A DNA stretch of 64,000 nucleotides, taken from positions 1 through 64,000 of the forward strand of contig CAMFGY010000014.1 in the NCBI GenBank assembly GCA_945952065.1, in the 5' to 3' direction. The position numbers and the translations under genes were made by a program. Positions 27,922 through 40,649 of the stretch are shown here, in pieces. Position 1 is the stretch's first letter. Every line of letters begins with the position of its first letter. The DNA comes from an uncultured Burkholderiales bacterium. Its GTDB lineage: Bacteria > Pseudomonadota > Gammaproteobacteria > Burkholderiales > Burkholderiaceae_C. Under the pieces are notes generated by a model. It was not told where the DNA came from and searched no databases. It saw only the letters and a list, made by a program, of their open reading frames with translations.

Positions 27922-29463
27922 CTAAGCGAGCCTGAAGACCGCCACGGTTCGCACCAATTCGTCGGCCTGGCTTTTCAGGCTGCTGGCCGAGGCCGCCATT
28001 TGCTCGACCAGGGCGGCGTTTTGTTGCGTGGTGTGGTCCATTTGGGTCACGGCCTCGCCTACTTGAGCCACGCCCGAGGCCTGCTCTCGGCTGGCCGAGT
28101 CGATCTCGCCCATGATGTCGGTGACCCGTTTGATAGAGCTCACCACCTCTGTCATGGTGATGCCGGCTTGATCCACCAAGCTGGTGCCGGCTTCCACCTG
28201 CTCGACGCTGGCACTGATCAACTGCTTGATCTCTTTGGCCGCCTCGGCCGAGCGGCCCGCCAAGCTGCGCACCTCGCTGGCCACCACCGCAAAGCCGCGC
28301 CCTTGCTCGCCCGCGCGAGCCGCTTCCACGGCTGCGTTCAAGGCCAAGATATTGGTTTGGAAGGCAATGCCATCGATGACGCTGATGATGTCGGCGATCT
28401 TTTTTGAGCTGTCATTGATGCCCTTCATGGTCTCGACCACATCGCCCACGATCTTTCCGCCCTCGACCGCAATGCTGGAGGCGCTGACGGCCAGTTGATT
28501 GGCTTGGCGGGCGCTGTCGGCGTTTTGCCGCACGGTGGCACCCAATTGCTCCATGGAGGCGGCGGTTTGCTCCAAGGCGCTAGCTTGTTGCTCGGTTCTG
28601 GCACTCAGGTCGAGATTGCCTTGCGCGATTTCGGCGCTGGAGGTGGCCACCTGTTCGGCGCCCTGGCGAACGCGTTGCACCACATCAGTCAGGCTGTGTT
28701 GCATCTCCCGCAAGCGCGCCATCAGGCTGCTTTGATCGCCGGGCAGCAGGCTGACTTCTTGGCTCAGATCCCCCGCACCTACCCGGGCGCTGACGGCGGC
28801 CGCATCGGCTGGTTCCGCGCCCAATTGCCGAGCAATTGTTCGGCCGGTGGCAAGCCCCAGTGCGCCCGCTGAGAGTAAGCCAACAACGATGGCCAGCACG
28901 GACAGCCAGCGGATTTTGTCGTAGCGCGCGACCGCGTCTTCAAACTCCTGCTTGGCCACATCGAGTTGCAGTTGCAACAAGGCTTCGGCGCCTTTTTGCA
29001 CGGGCGGGTAGAGCTGCGGGAGGGTGTTTTTTACCAAAGCTTCCACACTGGGCATGTCATTGGCCTTGAGTGCCGCGACCGCGGGTAACAAGCCTTGTTG
29101 AACGAACTGCTTGCGATGGGCGGCAAACTCGGTCGACAACCGTTTCTCCTCGGGCGTCAGATAGGTCTGCATATAGGCCTCCCAGAGCTTGGTGATGGCC
29201 GCAATATTGCTTTCCACCGTTGTGATAGCCGTTTCAATGGCGCGAGGGGTTTGGTCGGCCAGTGCATCGGAGAGGGCCAGGCGGTTGCGCACCACCATGG
29301 ACTCGATCTTGCCCAATTGCACCGCCGGCACGGTGCGGTCTTGGTAAACGGAATTCAAGGCTTGGTTCGAGGAGGCAATGCCATACAAGCCCAGGCTGCC
29401 CACCCCAATCAGGGTCACCGACAAAATCGCCACCAGAATCATCAAACGCGTTGAGATCTTCAT
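27922..29463 (-). CDS. Methyl-accepting chemotaxis protein
   Basis: A 513-residue receptor. The first transmembrane helix (about 8-29) is followed by a periplasmic four-helix-bundle sensor (about 33-185), a second helix (about 190-208), a short HAMP region and a long cytoplasmic signalling coiled coil. The hairpin tip [36 protein letters not shown] is the universal contact site for CheA and CheW. No NWETF-like pentapeptide is present at the C-terminus. No other chemotaxis gene lies nearby, so it is an orphan receptor with unknown ligand. Confidence 0.95.
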   Translation of the reverse strand: MKISTRLMILVAILSVTLIGVGSLGLYGIASSNQALNSVYQDRTVPAVQLGKIESMVVRNRLALSDALADQTPRAIETAITTVESNIAAITKLWEAYMQTYLTPEEKRLSTEFAAHRKQFVQQGLLPAVAALKANDMPSVEALVKNTLPQLYPPVQKGAEALLQLQLDVAKQEFEDAVARYDKIRWLSVLAIVVGLLSAGALGLATGRTIARQLGAEPADAAAVSARVGAGDLSQEVSLLPGDQSSLMARLREMQHSLTDVVQRVRQGAEQVATSSAEIAQGNLDLSARTEQQASALEQTAASMEQLGATVRQNADSARQANQLAVSASSIAVEGGKIVGDVVETMKGINDSSKKIADIISVIDGIAFQTNILALNAAVEAARAGEQGRGFAVVASEVRSLAGRSAEAAKEIKQLISASVEQVEAGTSLVDQAGITMTEVVSSIKRVTDIMGEIDSASREQASGVAQVGEAVTQMDHTTQQNAALVEQMAASASSLKSQADELVRTVAVFRLA

Positions 29464-29520
29464 CGATTCGCTCCCCTGAATGAGCCGGCCCCTCTGAGAC
29501 CCGATGTGAACGGTTGGTCG

Positions 29521-30621
29521 TCAGCCTATGCGTAATTGCCCCGGTTTGTCTAGCGCGGCGGCGACATGGCCGATGCACGCAGCTGCTTCAAATTGATGGC
29601 GGCGGAAGATGGCCAAGACTTCATCCAATGCCTCGGGGCGGCAAGAAACCAACAGCCCGCCACTGGTTTGCGGGTCGCAGAGCAGGGCTTGGGCTTCGGC
29701 CGGGAAGGCCTTTGGCAGATGCACCTCTTGCCCGTATGCGGCCCAGTTGCGCCCGGAAGCGCCGGTCACCACCCCTTGCGCGGCCAAGGCCTCAACGCCG
29801 TTCAGCAAGGGCACCCGCGCCCATTCGATATGCACATCGCATTGAGCGCCGCGCGCCAACTCCAGCGCGTGGCCCGCCAGGCCGAAGCCGGTCACATCGG
29901 TCAGTGCATGCACGCCCTGCAGTGCTGCAAGCTCAGGGCCGGGCGTGTTCAGCTGGGTGGTGGTGGCGATCATCTGCTGGTAGCCCGCGCTGTCCAGACG
30001 GTCTTTCTTCAAAGCGGCTGACATCACGCCCACGCCCAGTGGCTTGCCCAAGACCAGCACATCTCCCGGCTTGGCGTCGGCATTGCGTTTGACCCGTTGG
30101 GGGTGCACCAGACCGAGTGCCACCAATCCATAGATGGGTTCCACCGAGTCAATGGTGTGGCCGCCCGCAATTGGGATGCCGGCAGCACGGCAAACCGAAG
30201 CGCCGCCTTCCAAGATGCGGCCAATGGTGGCGGTGCTGAGCACTTGGATGGGCATGCCCACCAAGGCCAAAGCCATGATGGGGCGGCCGCCCATGGCGTA
30301 GACATCGCTGATGGCATTGGTGGCGGCAATGCGACCAAAGTCGAAAGGGTCGTCAACAATGGGCATGAAGAAGTCGGTGGTGGCGACCAGTGCTTGCTCC
30401 TCATTGAGTTGGTAGACGGCCGCGTCATCCGAGGTTTCAATGCCCACCAGCAGCTCAGGCGGCAGCGGCAGGGCCGTGCTGCCCTTGAGAATCTCGGACA
30501 AAAGCCCGGGGGCGATCTTGCAGCCGCAGCCGCCGCCGTGTGAGAGCGAACTCAGGCGTGGTTCGGCGGCGCCGGTGGCGGCTGGTGTGGCGGAAGGGTG
30601 GGCATTGGGGTCAGCGCTCAT
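29521..30621 (-). CDS. selD: Selenide, water dikinase (selenophosphate synthetase)
   Basis: A 366-residue enzyme that makes selenophosphate from selenide and ATP for selenocysteine and 2-selenouridine synthesis. The catalytic segment is SHGGGCGCKIAP with Cys32 and Lys35, equivalent to E. coli Cys17 and Lys20; this version uses Cys, not selenocysteine. The AIRS-like ATP-binding and C-terminal domains are complete, including ATTDFFMPIVDDPFDFGRIAA. It is divergent from a phosphonate-type ABC importer that may supply selenium oxyanion. No selA, selB or mnmH is in the window, so the downstream use is unknown. Confidence 0.95.
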   Translation of the reverse strand: MSADPNAHPSATPAATGAAEPRLSSLSHGGGCGCKIAPGLLSEILKGSTALPLPPELLVGIETSDDAAVYQLNEEQALVATTDFFMPIVDDPFDFGRIAATNAISDVYAMGGRPIMALALVGMPIQVLSTATIGRILEGGASVCRAAGIPIAGGHTIDSVEPIYGLVALGLVHPQRVKRNADAKPGDVLVLGKPLGVGVMSAALKKDRLDSAGYQQMIATTTQLNTPGPELAALQGVHALTDVTGFGLAGHALELARGAQCDVHIEWARVPLLNGVEALAAQGVVTGASGRNWAAYGQEVHLPKAFPAEAQALLCDPQTSGGLLVSCRPEALDEVLAIFRRHQFEAAACIGHVAAALDKPGQLRIG

Positions 30622-30742
30622 CGGGTGGGGTTCCGTAGTTCTTGCGGGCTTGGCTCGCCACTGGCGGGCATGGGGCCAAGTGTCTGGGACGGGAGCATAG
30701 CTGCCCGCGAAGCGGCTAGGATGCCGGGCATTTCGGAGAAAT

Positions 30743-31624
30743 ATGATGGCTCACTCTCGCTTCCCTTCTTCTTTCTCAAGCTTGGCGCGCCGCAGTTTTT
30801 TGGGCGCGAGCTTGGCCTTGCTGGGCTCTTGGAGTCAGGCGCAGACGGTGTTCCGTGTCACGGCAATCCCCGATGAGTCGCCGACCGAGTTGGCGCGCAA
30901 GGCCGCTCCCTTGATGAAGTACCTGGAATCGCAGCTGGGCCTCAAGGTGGAGTTCACGCCGGTGAGTGACTATGCCGCTGCCGTGGAGGCGCTGGTCCAT
31001 AAGAAGGTGGATCTGGCTTGGTTTGGCGGCTTCACCTTTGTGCAGGCCTCGGTGCGCTCGGGCGGCAAAGTGCTGCCCTTGGTGCAGCGTGAGGAAGACA
31101 GCAAGTTCCGCTCGGTCTTCATCAGCGCCGATCCTTCGATCAAGAGCTTGGCGGACTTGAAGGGCAAGGACCTTTCCTTTGGTGCCCAAAGCTCGACCTC
31201 GGGCCACTTGATGCCGCGCAGCTTTTTGCTGCAGGCAGGCTTGAATCCGGACCGAGATTTCCGCCGTGTCGCTTACAGCGGCGCGCATGACGCCACCATT
31301 GCCGCCGTTGCCGCCGGCAAGGTGCAGGCCGGGGCGCTGAACATCTCAGTGTGGGAAAAGTTCGTGTCGGAGAAGAAAGTGGACACCGAGCGCGTCAAGG
31401 TCTTTTTCACCACGCCCCCTTACTTTGACTACAACTGGTCGGTGCATGCCGACATGCCCGCCGCGCTGCGCGAAAAAATCAGCAAGGCCTTTTTGAGCCT
31501 GAGCCGCGAGGATGCGCAGGGCAAAGAAATCCTGGAGCTGCAGCGCGCCAGCCGATTCCTGCCCAGCCAGGGGGACAACTACAAAGGCATCGAAGCCGCA
31601 GCCCGCAGCGCCGGCCTGCTTTGA
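30743..31624 (+). CDS. PhnD-type periplasmic binding protein, putative selenium-oxyanion importer
   Basis: A 293-residue solute-binding protein with a signal peptide (about 1-34, including a twin-Arg-like RRSFLG motif; Sec or Tat cannot be decided) and a PhnD/PtxB-like body. Features are the early VTAIPDESPTELARKAAPL segment, VDLAWFGGFTFVQA and a late PYFDYNWSVH segment. This family binds small oxyanions such as phosphonate, phosphite or, in a subfamily annotated as putative selenate binders, selenium oxyanions. Head-to-head position with selD (121 bp between starts) supports the selenium reading, which remains an inference. First gene of a four-gene plus-strand operon. Confidence 0.82.
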   Translation: MMAHSRFPSSFSSLARRSFLGASLALLGSWSQAQTVFRVTAIPDESPTELARKAAPLMKYLESQLGLKVEFTPVSDYAAAVEALVHKKVDLAWFGGFTFVQASVRSGGKVLPLVQREEDSKFRSVFISADPSIKSLADLKGKDLSFGAQSSTSGHLMPRSFLLQAGLNPDRDFRRVAYSGAHDATIAAVAAGKVQAGALNISVWEKFVSEKKVDTERVKVFFTTPPYFDYNWSVHADMPAALREKISKAFLSLSREDAQGKEILELQRASRFLPSQGDNYKGIEAAARSAGLL

Positions 31625-31639
31625 GGCCAGCGCGCGCCC

Positions 31640-32494
31640 ATGCTGGAGCTGAAATCTTGCGCCGCGGCGCCACTGTTGCCGGGCCTTGCCACGCAAGGCC
31701 TGCCCACGGTCTTGCAGGAGGTGTCGCTGCGCATTGAAGCGGGTGAGCAAGTGGCTTTGATCGGTCCCTCGGGGGCGGGCAAGACCACCTTGTTGCAGCT
31801 GCTGGCTTGCGCGCAGGCGCCGCTGCGCGGGCAACTGTATTGGCAAGGGCAAGCGCCTTGGCAGTTGTCGCGGCGCGAGTTGCAGGCCTTGCGGGGCCAA
31901 CTCTTTCTGGCCCCGCAAGTGCCGCCTTTGCCTGCGCGGCAGCGTGTGGTGACCGCCGTGCTGGCCGCCCGGCTGCCGGCTTGGAGCCTGTGGCGCAGTT
32001 TGCGGTCTTTGTTCTACCCCTGTGAGATGGAGGCGGCGCATGCCGCGCTGACCCGCTTTGATCTCGGCGAGAAGCTGTTTGAGCGGGTCGATCGTTTGTC
32101 CGGTGGCGAGCGCCAGCGGGTGGGCTTGGCGCGCGCTTTGTTGGCTCCAGCCCGGCTGTGGCTTTTGGATGAACCGCTGTCGGCCTTGGACCCGCAGCGC
32201 GCCGCGCAGGCGGCCCAGGTGCTGACCCAGGAGGCGCGGGCTCGCGGGCTTACTTTGGTCGCATCGCTGCACCATGTGGACATGGCTTTGGCGCATTTCC
32301 CGCGCATCATCGGTTTGCGAGAGGGTCAGGTCTTGTTCGATCGGCCGGCCAGTGCCGTGACCTCCGAATTGCTGGCGCAGTTGTATGCCCAGCGCGAAGC
32401 TGGGGGACACAGTCCTGCTGCCGACTCGCCGCAAGCGGCGCCGGCAGCTTGTGTGGACGCGCCAGCCGCTGAGCTGCCCATGCCATGCCGGTGA
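31640..32494 (+). CDS. PhnC-type ABC importer ATPase
   Basis: A 284-residue ATP-binding subunit. Walker A GPSGAGKTT (about 47-55), signature LSGGERQRVGLARAL and Walker B LWLLDEPLSALDP are intact. The C-terminal tail (about 240-284) is Ala/Pro-rich and unusual for the family. It starts 15 bp after the binding protein and overlaps the next gene by ten bases (32485-32494), so it belongs to the same importer. It would drive uptake through the two PhnE-like permeases downstream. Confidence 0.9.
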   Translation: MLELKSCAAAPLLPGLATQGLPTVLQEVSLRIEAGEQVALIGPSGAGKTTLLQLLACAQAPLRGQLYWQGQAPWQLSRRELQALRGQLFLAPQVPPLPARQRVVTAVLAARLPAWSLWRSLRSLFYPCEMEAAHAALTRFDLGEKLFERVDRLSGGERQRVGLARALLAPARLWLLDEPLSALDPQRAAQAAQVLTQEARARGLTLVASLHHVDMALAHFPRIIGLREGQVLFDRPASAVTSELLAQLYAQREAGGHSPAADSPQAAPAACVDAPAAELPMPCR

Positions 32495-33333
32495 AAGCCG
32501 CCGCTTCGCTGGCGCCAAGCGACGCACACCGAGACCCCGCGTGGCGGGGGCGATTGCTGCTCGGCTCGGCTTGCCTGCTGATGCTGTGGCCGCTCTTGTG
32601 GGCCACCGAGTTCAAGCCCTGGCAGCTGTTCGATGCACAGAGCCTGGCCGTGAGTGGGCGTTTTTTGGCGGCTTTTTTCCCGCCGCGCTTGGATGCGGAG
32701 TTCTTGCTCTTGCTGGCCCGCGAGGCCTGGCGCACCGTGGCCATGGCCACGGTCGGGGTCAGTCTGGCCTTGCTCTTGGCCGTCCCCTTGGCTTTGTTGG
32801 CGACCCACGCCTTGTCGATTTGTGCCTTGAGCGCGCGCATGGCGGCCGGCCCGGCCTTGGCTCGCCGTGCAGTCCGCGGCCTTTTGATTGTGTTGCGCAG
32901 CGTGCCGGAGTTGGTCTGGGCCCTGGTCTTGGTGCGGGTGGTGGGCCTGGGCCCGACGGCGGGCGTCTTGGCCATTGCGCTGAGCTATAGCGGCATGTTG
33001 GGCAAGGTGTATTGCGAGGTGCTGGAGTCTGGTGAGCCCGAGCCGGCCCGGCATCTGCTGCGCAATGGCGCAGGGCGGATTCAGACCTTTGCCTATGCCT
33101 TGCTGCCGCAAAACGCGGCCGAGCTGAGCAGCTACACCGTGTACCGCTGGGAATGTGCGGTGCGTTCCTCGGTGGTCTTGGGCATGGTGGGGGCGGGCGG
33201 CTTGGGCCAGCAACTGGACGCCGCCATGAAGATGTTCAACGGCGCCGAGGTGGCGACGATCTTGGCGGTGTTCATCGTGCTGGTGGCGGTGGCCGATGGC
33301 TTGAGCAGCGGCCTGCGCAGGGTCTTGTCATGA
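32485..33333 (+). CDS. PhnE-type ABC importer permease (first)
   Basis: A 282-residue inner-membrane permease with about six helices. The EAA-type coupling loop and the PhnE-like stretch LRSVPELVWALVLVRVVGLGPTAGVLAI are recognisable, as is the late GMVGAGGLGQQL motif. The start overlaps the ATPase gene and the end overlaps the second permease by four bases. The two permeases share the YRWE and VGAGGLGQ segments, so they arose by duplication and probably form a heterodimer. Confidence 0.88.
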   Translation: MPVKAAASLAPSDAHRDPAWRGRLLLGSACLLMLWPLLWATEFKPWQLFDAQSLAVSGRFLAAFFPPRLDAEFLLLLAREAWRTVAMATVGVSLALLLAVPLALLATHALSICALSARMAAGPALARRAVRGLLIVLRSVPELVWALVLVRVVGLGPTAGVLAIALSYSGMLGKVYCEVLESGEPEPARHLLRNGAGRIQTFAYALLPQNAAELSSYTVYRWECAVRSSVVLGMVGAGGLGQQLDAAMKMFNGAEVATILAVFIVLVAVADGLSSGLRRVLS

Positions 33334-34148
33334 GCGCGCCTCGGGCCATGGACCTGCCTTCTTCTTTGCCGCTGCGTCGTGCGCGCCGGGTGGCGGGCTG
33401 TGCGGTGATGGGTTTGGCTCTGTTGGTGGTCTTGAGCTTTTGGAGTTTGGATTTGCAATGGGCGCAGCTGTTCTCGGCGGAGTCGGCCCAAAGCATGGCG
33501 CGCTTTTTGGGCGAGTTTGTGCCGCCCGACTTCAGCCCCGCCTTTTTGCGCCAGCTGGGGTGGGCCAGCGTGGAGACCTTGGCCATGTCCATCTTGGGCA
33601 CCACCATCGCGGCGCTGCTGGGCCTGTTGCTGGCCTTGCCGGCGGCACGCCAGTTTCCGGGCGACAGCGCCTGGGGGCGCGGCCCGACGCGTTGGCTTTT
33701 GAACGCCTTGCGGGCGATCCCAGAGCTCGTTTGGGCCACACTTTTGTTGATTCTGGCCGGTCTTGGGCCCTTTGCGGGCACCTTGGCGCTGGCCGTACAC
33801 ACCAGTGGGGTCTTGGGGCGCTTGTTCGCCGCGGCGATTGAGAATTGTCCGCCGGGGCCAGGTTTTGCCTTGCGAGTGCAAGGGCAGGGGCGGCTGCGGG
33901 TGTTTTTGTATGCGAGCTTGCCGCAGCTGCTGCCGCAGTTGATCAGCTACAGCCTGTACCGCTGGGAGAACAATATCCGTGCGGCCGCGGTGCTGGGCGT
34001 GGTGGGCGCCGGTGGCCTGGGGCAGTTGCTGAGCTTTCACATGGGTCTGTTCCACATGAACAAAACGGCGACGATTTTGCTGGCCATCTGGGTCTTGGTC
34101 GCTGCGGTGGATGCGGCCAGCCATCGTTTGCGTCGCGCCCTGGCTTGA
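33330..34148 (+). CDS. PhnE-type ABC importer permease (second)
   Basis: A 272-residue permease with about six helices. The start ATG at 33330 overlaps the stop of the preceding permease (ATGA); the longer ORF upstream is the other frame of that gene. It has the same LRAIPELVWATLLLILAGLGPFAGTLAL and VVGAGGLGQLL motifs as its partner. With it and the ATPase it completes the transporter next to selD. No other gene is in the operon. Confidence 0.88.
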   Translation: MSAPRAMDLPSSLPLRRARRVAGCAVMGLALLVVLSFWSLDLQWAQLFSAESAQSMARFLGEFVPPDFSPAFLRQLGWASVETLAMSILGTTIAALLGLLLALPAARQFPGDSAWGRGPTRWLLNALRAIPELVWATLLLILAGLGPFAGTLALAVHTSGVLGRLFAAAIENCPPGPGFALRVQGQGRLRVFLYASLPQLLPQLISYSLYRWENNIRAAAVLGVVGAGGLGQLLSFHMGLFHMNKTATILLAIWVLVAAVDAASHRLRRALA

Positions 34149-34262
34149 TCTGCTTGCCGCGCGGGCTGCGCGGTGCACAATAGTTGCGAAGCGCCAAGGG
34201 CAGTGATCGCTGCTTTTGGCTTCGCTGGCTGTGATGCCGTCCAGCTTGCAAAGTGAGCCCCT

Positions 34263-38243
<3,981 letters not shown>

Positions 38244-38411
38244 GTCCAGCAGGGGCGCAGCGCAGGCTCCTGGGGCTTTCCCGACTCTCCAAATGGAGGG
38301 TGTGCAAAACCAATAGCTTGGCTTGCAAAGTCAGTCAGCGCCTGGGCTTCACGGTCATCATCGCCGCCAATCCAGCCGCGTTGCTGTGGCGGACAAGATG
38401 AGGGGACTGGC

Positions 38412-39914
38412 ATGGGCCGAGAGGATGAACAGGGCAGGCAGGGCACGCAAGACACGCAGGACCAACGACCGAGCCGCACGGTCAGCCAAGGCGGTGGGAT
38501 GGAGGTCCAGGCTCAGGCGCAAATGAGTCGGCGCGACTTTTCCTGGTTTCGCATGGATGGTCGGCACAACTTGATGGTCATCAACAGCGTGCTTTTGTTT
38601 GAAGGGGCGCTGGACTTTGTGCGCTTGCGGGCCACCCTGGCCGAGCGCTTGCCCAACTATGCTCGCTTCACCCAAGTGGTCGGCCGGGGCCGCTGGGGCC
38701 GGCCGGTGTGGCAGCCCGCGGCGGACTTCAATATCGACCACCATGTGCAGTTGGACGAGAGCTTGGCGGACCTGAGTCCCGAGGCCTTGCAAGCCTTTTT
38801 AGCCAATGAAGCGCCGCGTGCCTTGCCGGTGGAACGACCGCTGTGGCATATGCGGGTGATTCGCTGCGCCGGTGGTGGTTTTGCGATCGTGTTTCGCCTG
38901 CATCATTGCATTACCGATGGCTTGGGTTTGGTGCATGTGCTCAAGCATCTGACCGATGACAGCATGGCCCTGGGGCAGGCGCCGGCGCTGGAGTGGCATC
39001 CCAAACATGCCCGGGTGTCTGGCGCCTCTCGCCTGTTGTGTTCGCGCCTGCAACGGCTGCTGTTCTGGTCACGCATCACGGCGCAGTTGCTGCGTTTGAC
39101 CTGCTTGATTCCGGACCGCCGCAGTTCCTTGAAAAACCCCTTGGGTGGGGAAAAAGCCTTGGTGCAGTTGCCGCCCATGAATCTGAATTTGGTGCGCAGC
39201 ATTGCCAAGCGCATGGATGCCACCATCAACGATGTGTGGGTGGCGGCCGTGGCGGGGGCTTTGCGGGCCTATTTGCAAGAGCAGGGCGAGCCCGCCGCGC
39301 GGCGTGCGCTGCGGGCCGCGGTGACCTTCAACTTGCGCAACAAGGGCGATGCATTCTTGCTCGGCAACCACTTTGGTTTGGTGGCCGTGGACCTGCCCAG
39401 CGATGAAGCAGACGCGGTTTCCCGCTTGGCGCAGACCCGCGCGCACATGAACGCCATCAAGGCCTCACACCAGCCCCATGCCACCATGTTTTTCCTGACG
39501 CTGACGGGCTTCTTGCCGCGCTGGCTGCAGGCCGTTTTGTTGAAGGTTTTCACCGCCAAGGGCTCGGTGGTGCTGACCAATGTCGAAGGTCCGCCGGAGC
39601 CGCGCTATCTGGCGGGCGCGCGCTTGCAAGATGCTCGCTGCTGGGTGCCGCAAGCGGGCACCATGGGTGTGGGCTTCGCCCTGATGTCCTATGCCGGGCA
39701 AATTCAGATCAGCATGTTTGCGGACCGGCAGCAGGTGCGCGATCCGCAGCGATTGATGAACTTGGTGGGGGAGGCGTTCACCGCCCTGGACCTGCAAACG
39801 CGGCTCAGCAGCGCAGAGACCGAGGCACCGTGTACAAGGTGTGCACCGGGGCTGGCTTTGGACTTGGAGCCCGGCGCGAGGGGCCCCACCCCGCAGCGCC
39901 GCCTCAACGCTTGA
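38412..39914 (+). CDS. WS/DGAT-type acyltransferase (wax ester / triacylglycerol synthase family)
   Basis: A 500-residue protein of the wax ester synthase/diacylglycerol acyltransferase family. The active-site motif HHxxxDG is present as His164-His165 ... Asp169 (HHCITDG). The C-terminal DUF1298 part shows the TNVEGPP and VGFALMSYAG segments. These enzymes esterify acyl-CoA with fatty alcohols or diacylglycerol for lipid storage. ATG 38412 has a good GAGGGG site; ATGs at 38499 and 38523 would drop a polar N-terminus of 29-37 residues not shared by relatives. The 3' end overlaps the dsbC 3' end by 11 bases on the other strand. Confidence 0.85.
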   Translation: MGREDEQGRQGTQDTQDQRPSRTVSQGGGMEVQAQAQMSRRDFSWFRMDGRHNLMVINSVLLFEGALDFVRLRATLAERLPNYARFTQVVGRGRWGRPVWQPAADFNIDHHVQLDESLADLSPEALQAFLANEAPRALPVERPLWHMRVIRCAGGGFAIVFRLHHCITDGLGLVHVLKHLTDDSMALGQAPALEWHPKHARVSGASRLLCSRLQRLLFWSRITAQLLRLTCLIPDRRSSLKNPLGGEKALVQLPPMNLNLVRSIAKRMDATINDVWVAAVAGALRAYLQEQGEPAARRALRAAVTFNLRNKGDAFLLGNHFGLVAVDLPSDEADAVSRLAQTRAHMNAIKASHQPHATMFFLTLTGFLPRWLQAVLLKVFTAKGSVVLTNVEGPPEPRYLAGARLQDARCWVPQAGTMGVGFALMSYAGQIQISMFADRQQVRDPQRLMNLVGEAFTALDLQTRLSSAETEAPCTRCAPGLALDLEPGARGPTPQRRLNA

Positions 39915-40638
39915 GTGCTTGGGCGCCCATGAGACGCTCGATCTCGCTGCTGTCCAGGGCGCCCAAAGTCATCTTGCCGCTTTCAAACACGCTGGCCGGC
40001 GTGGCCGTGATGCCGTGCTTTTTGGCCAAGGCCAGATTTCGTTCGATGGCACTGCTGTCGCAAGCGGCGTTGGCCTCGGGCAAGGGCTTGTTGTCAATCA
40101 TCCAGTCCACCCAGGCTTTGCCCCCTTCTTTGGCGCACCAGGCTTTGCGGCTTTTTTGCACCGAGTCGGAGCCCAGAATCGGGATGACGAAGCTGTAGAT
40201 GGTCACGTCCTTGATATTGCGCAGGTCTTTCTCAAGCCGTTTGCAATAGCCGCAATTGGGGTCGGTGAAGACGGCCAGCTTGCGGGTGCCATTGCCTTGC
40301 TTCCAGACGATGGCGTCCTTCAGCGGCAGGCTGGCGAAGTCCACCACGTTCAACTCATCCAGCCGCGCCTGGGTCAAATTGGTTTTGTTCTTGGTGTCGA
40401 GCAAATCGCCCTGGAGCAGATAGTTGCCTTCGGCATCGGTATAGAACAGGTCTTTGCCAACGCGAATTTCAAAAAGATGGTTGAAGGGTGTTTTGGTGAT
40501 TTGTTCAATCTTGGGGAAGGTGGGCAGGCGTTCGCTGATGTTTTTGCGAATCAGGGCTTGCGTCTGCGCATCTTGGGCTTGGGCGGCGCCGCAAAGCAGG
40601 GCGAGGGTGCAAGCCAGTGCTGGGAAAGAATTCTTCAT
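39904..40638 (-). CDS. dsbC: Thiol:disulfide interchange protein DsbC
   Basis: A 244-residue periplasmic disulfide isomerase. The start ATG at 40638 gives a signal peptide (about 1-21, AAQA). An N-terminal dimerisation domain is followed by a thioredoxin-fold domain. The active site CGYC is Cys129-Cys132, and a second cysteine pair is present further on (AWCAKEGG and AACDSS). A longer ORF upstream overlaps the isomerase gene in another frame and lacks a leader. It begins 11 bases after the stop of the peptidyl-prolyl isomerase gene; the two periplasmic folding factors form an operon. Confidence 0.95.
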   Translation of the reverse strand: MKNSFPALACTLALLCGAAQAQDAQTQALIRKNISERLPTFPKIEQITKTPFNHLFEIRVGKDLFYTDAEGNYLLQGDLLDTKNKTNLTQARLDELNVVDFASLPLKDAIVWKQGNGTRKLAVFTDPNCGYCKRLEKDLRNIKDVTIYSFVIPILGSDSVQKSRKAWCAKEGGKAWVDWMIDNKPLPEANAACDSSAIERNLALAKKHGITATPASVFESGKMTLGALDSSEIERLMGAQALKR

Positions 40639-40649
40639 GGCGTATTGGA

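Noticed and set aside
29521-30621. Possible selenocysteine (in-frame TGA) in selD
   Set aside because: The active-site residue is encoded by a cysteine codon and the frame is continuous; no SECIS-like element is needed.
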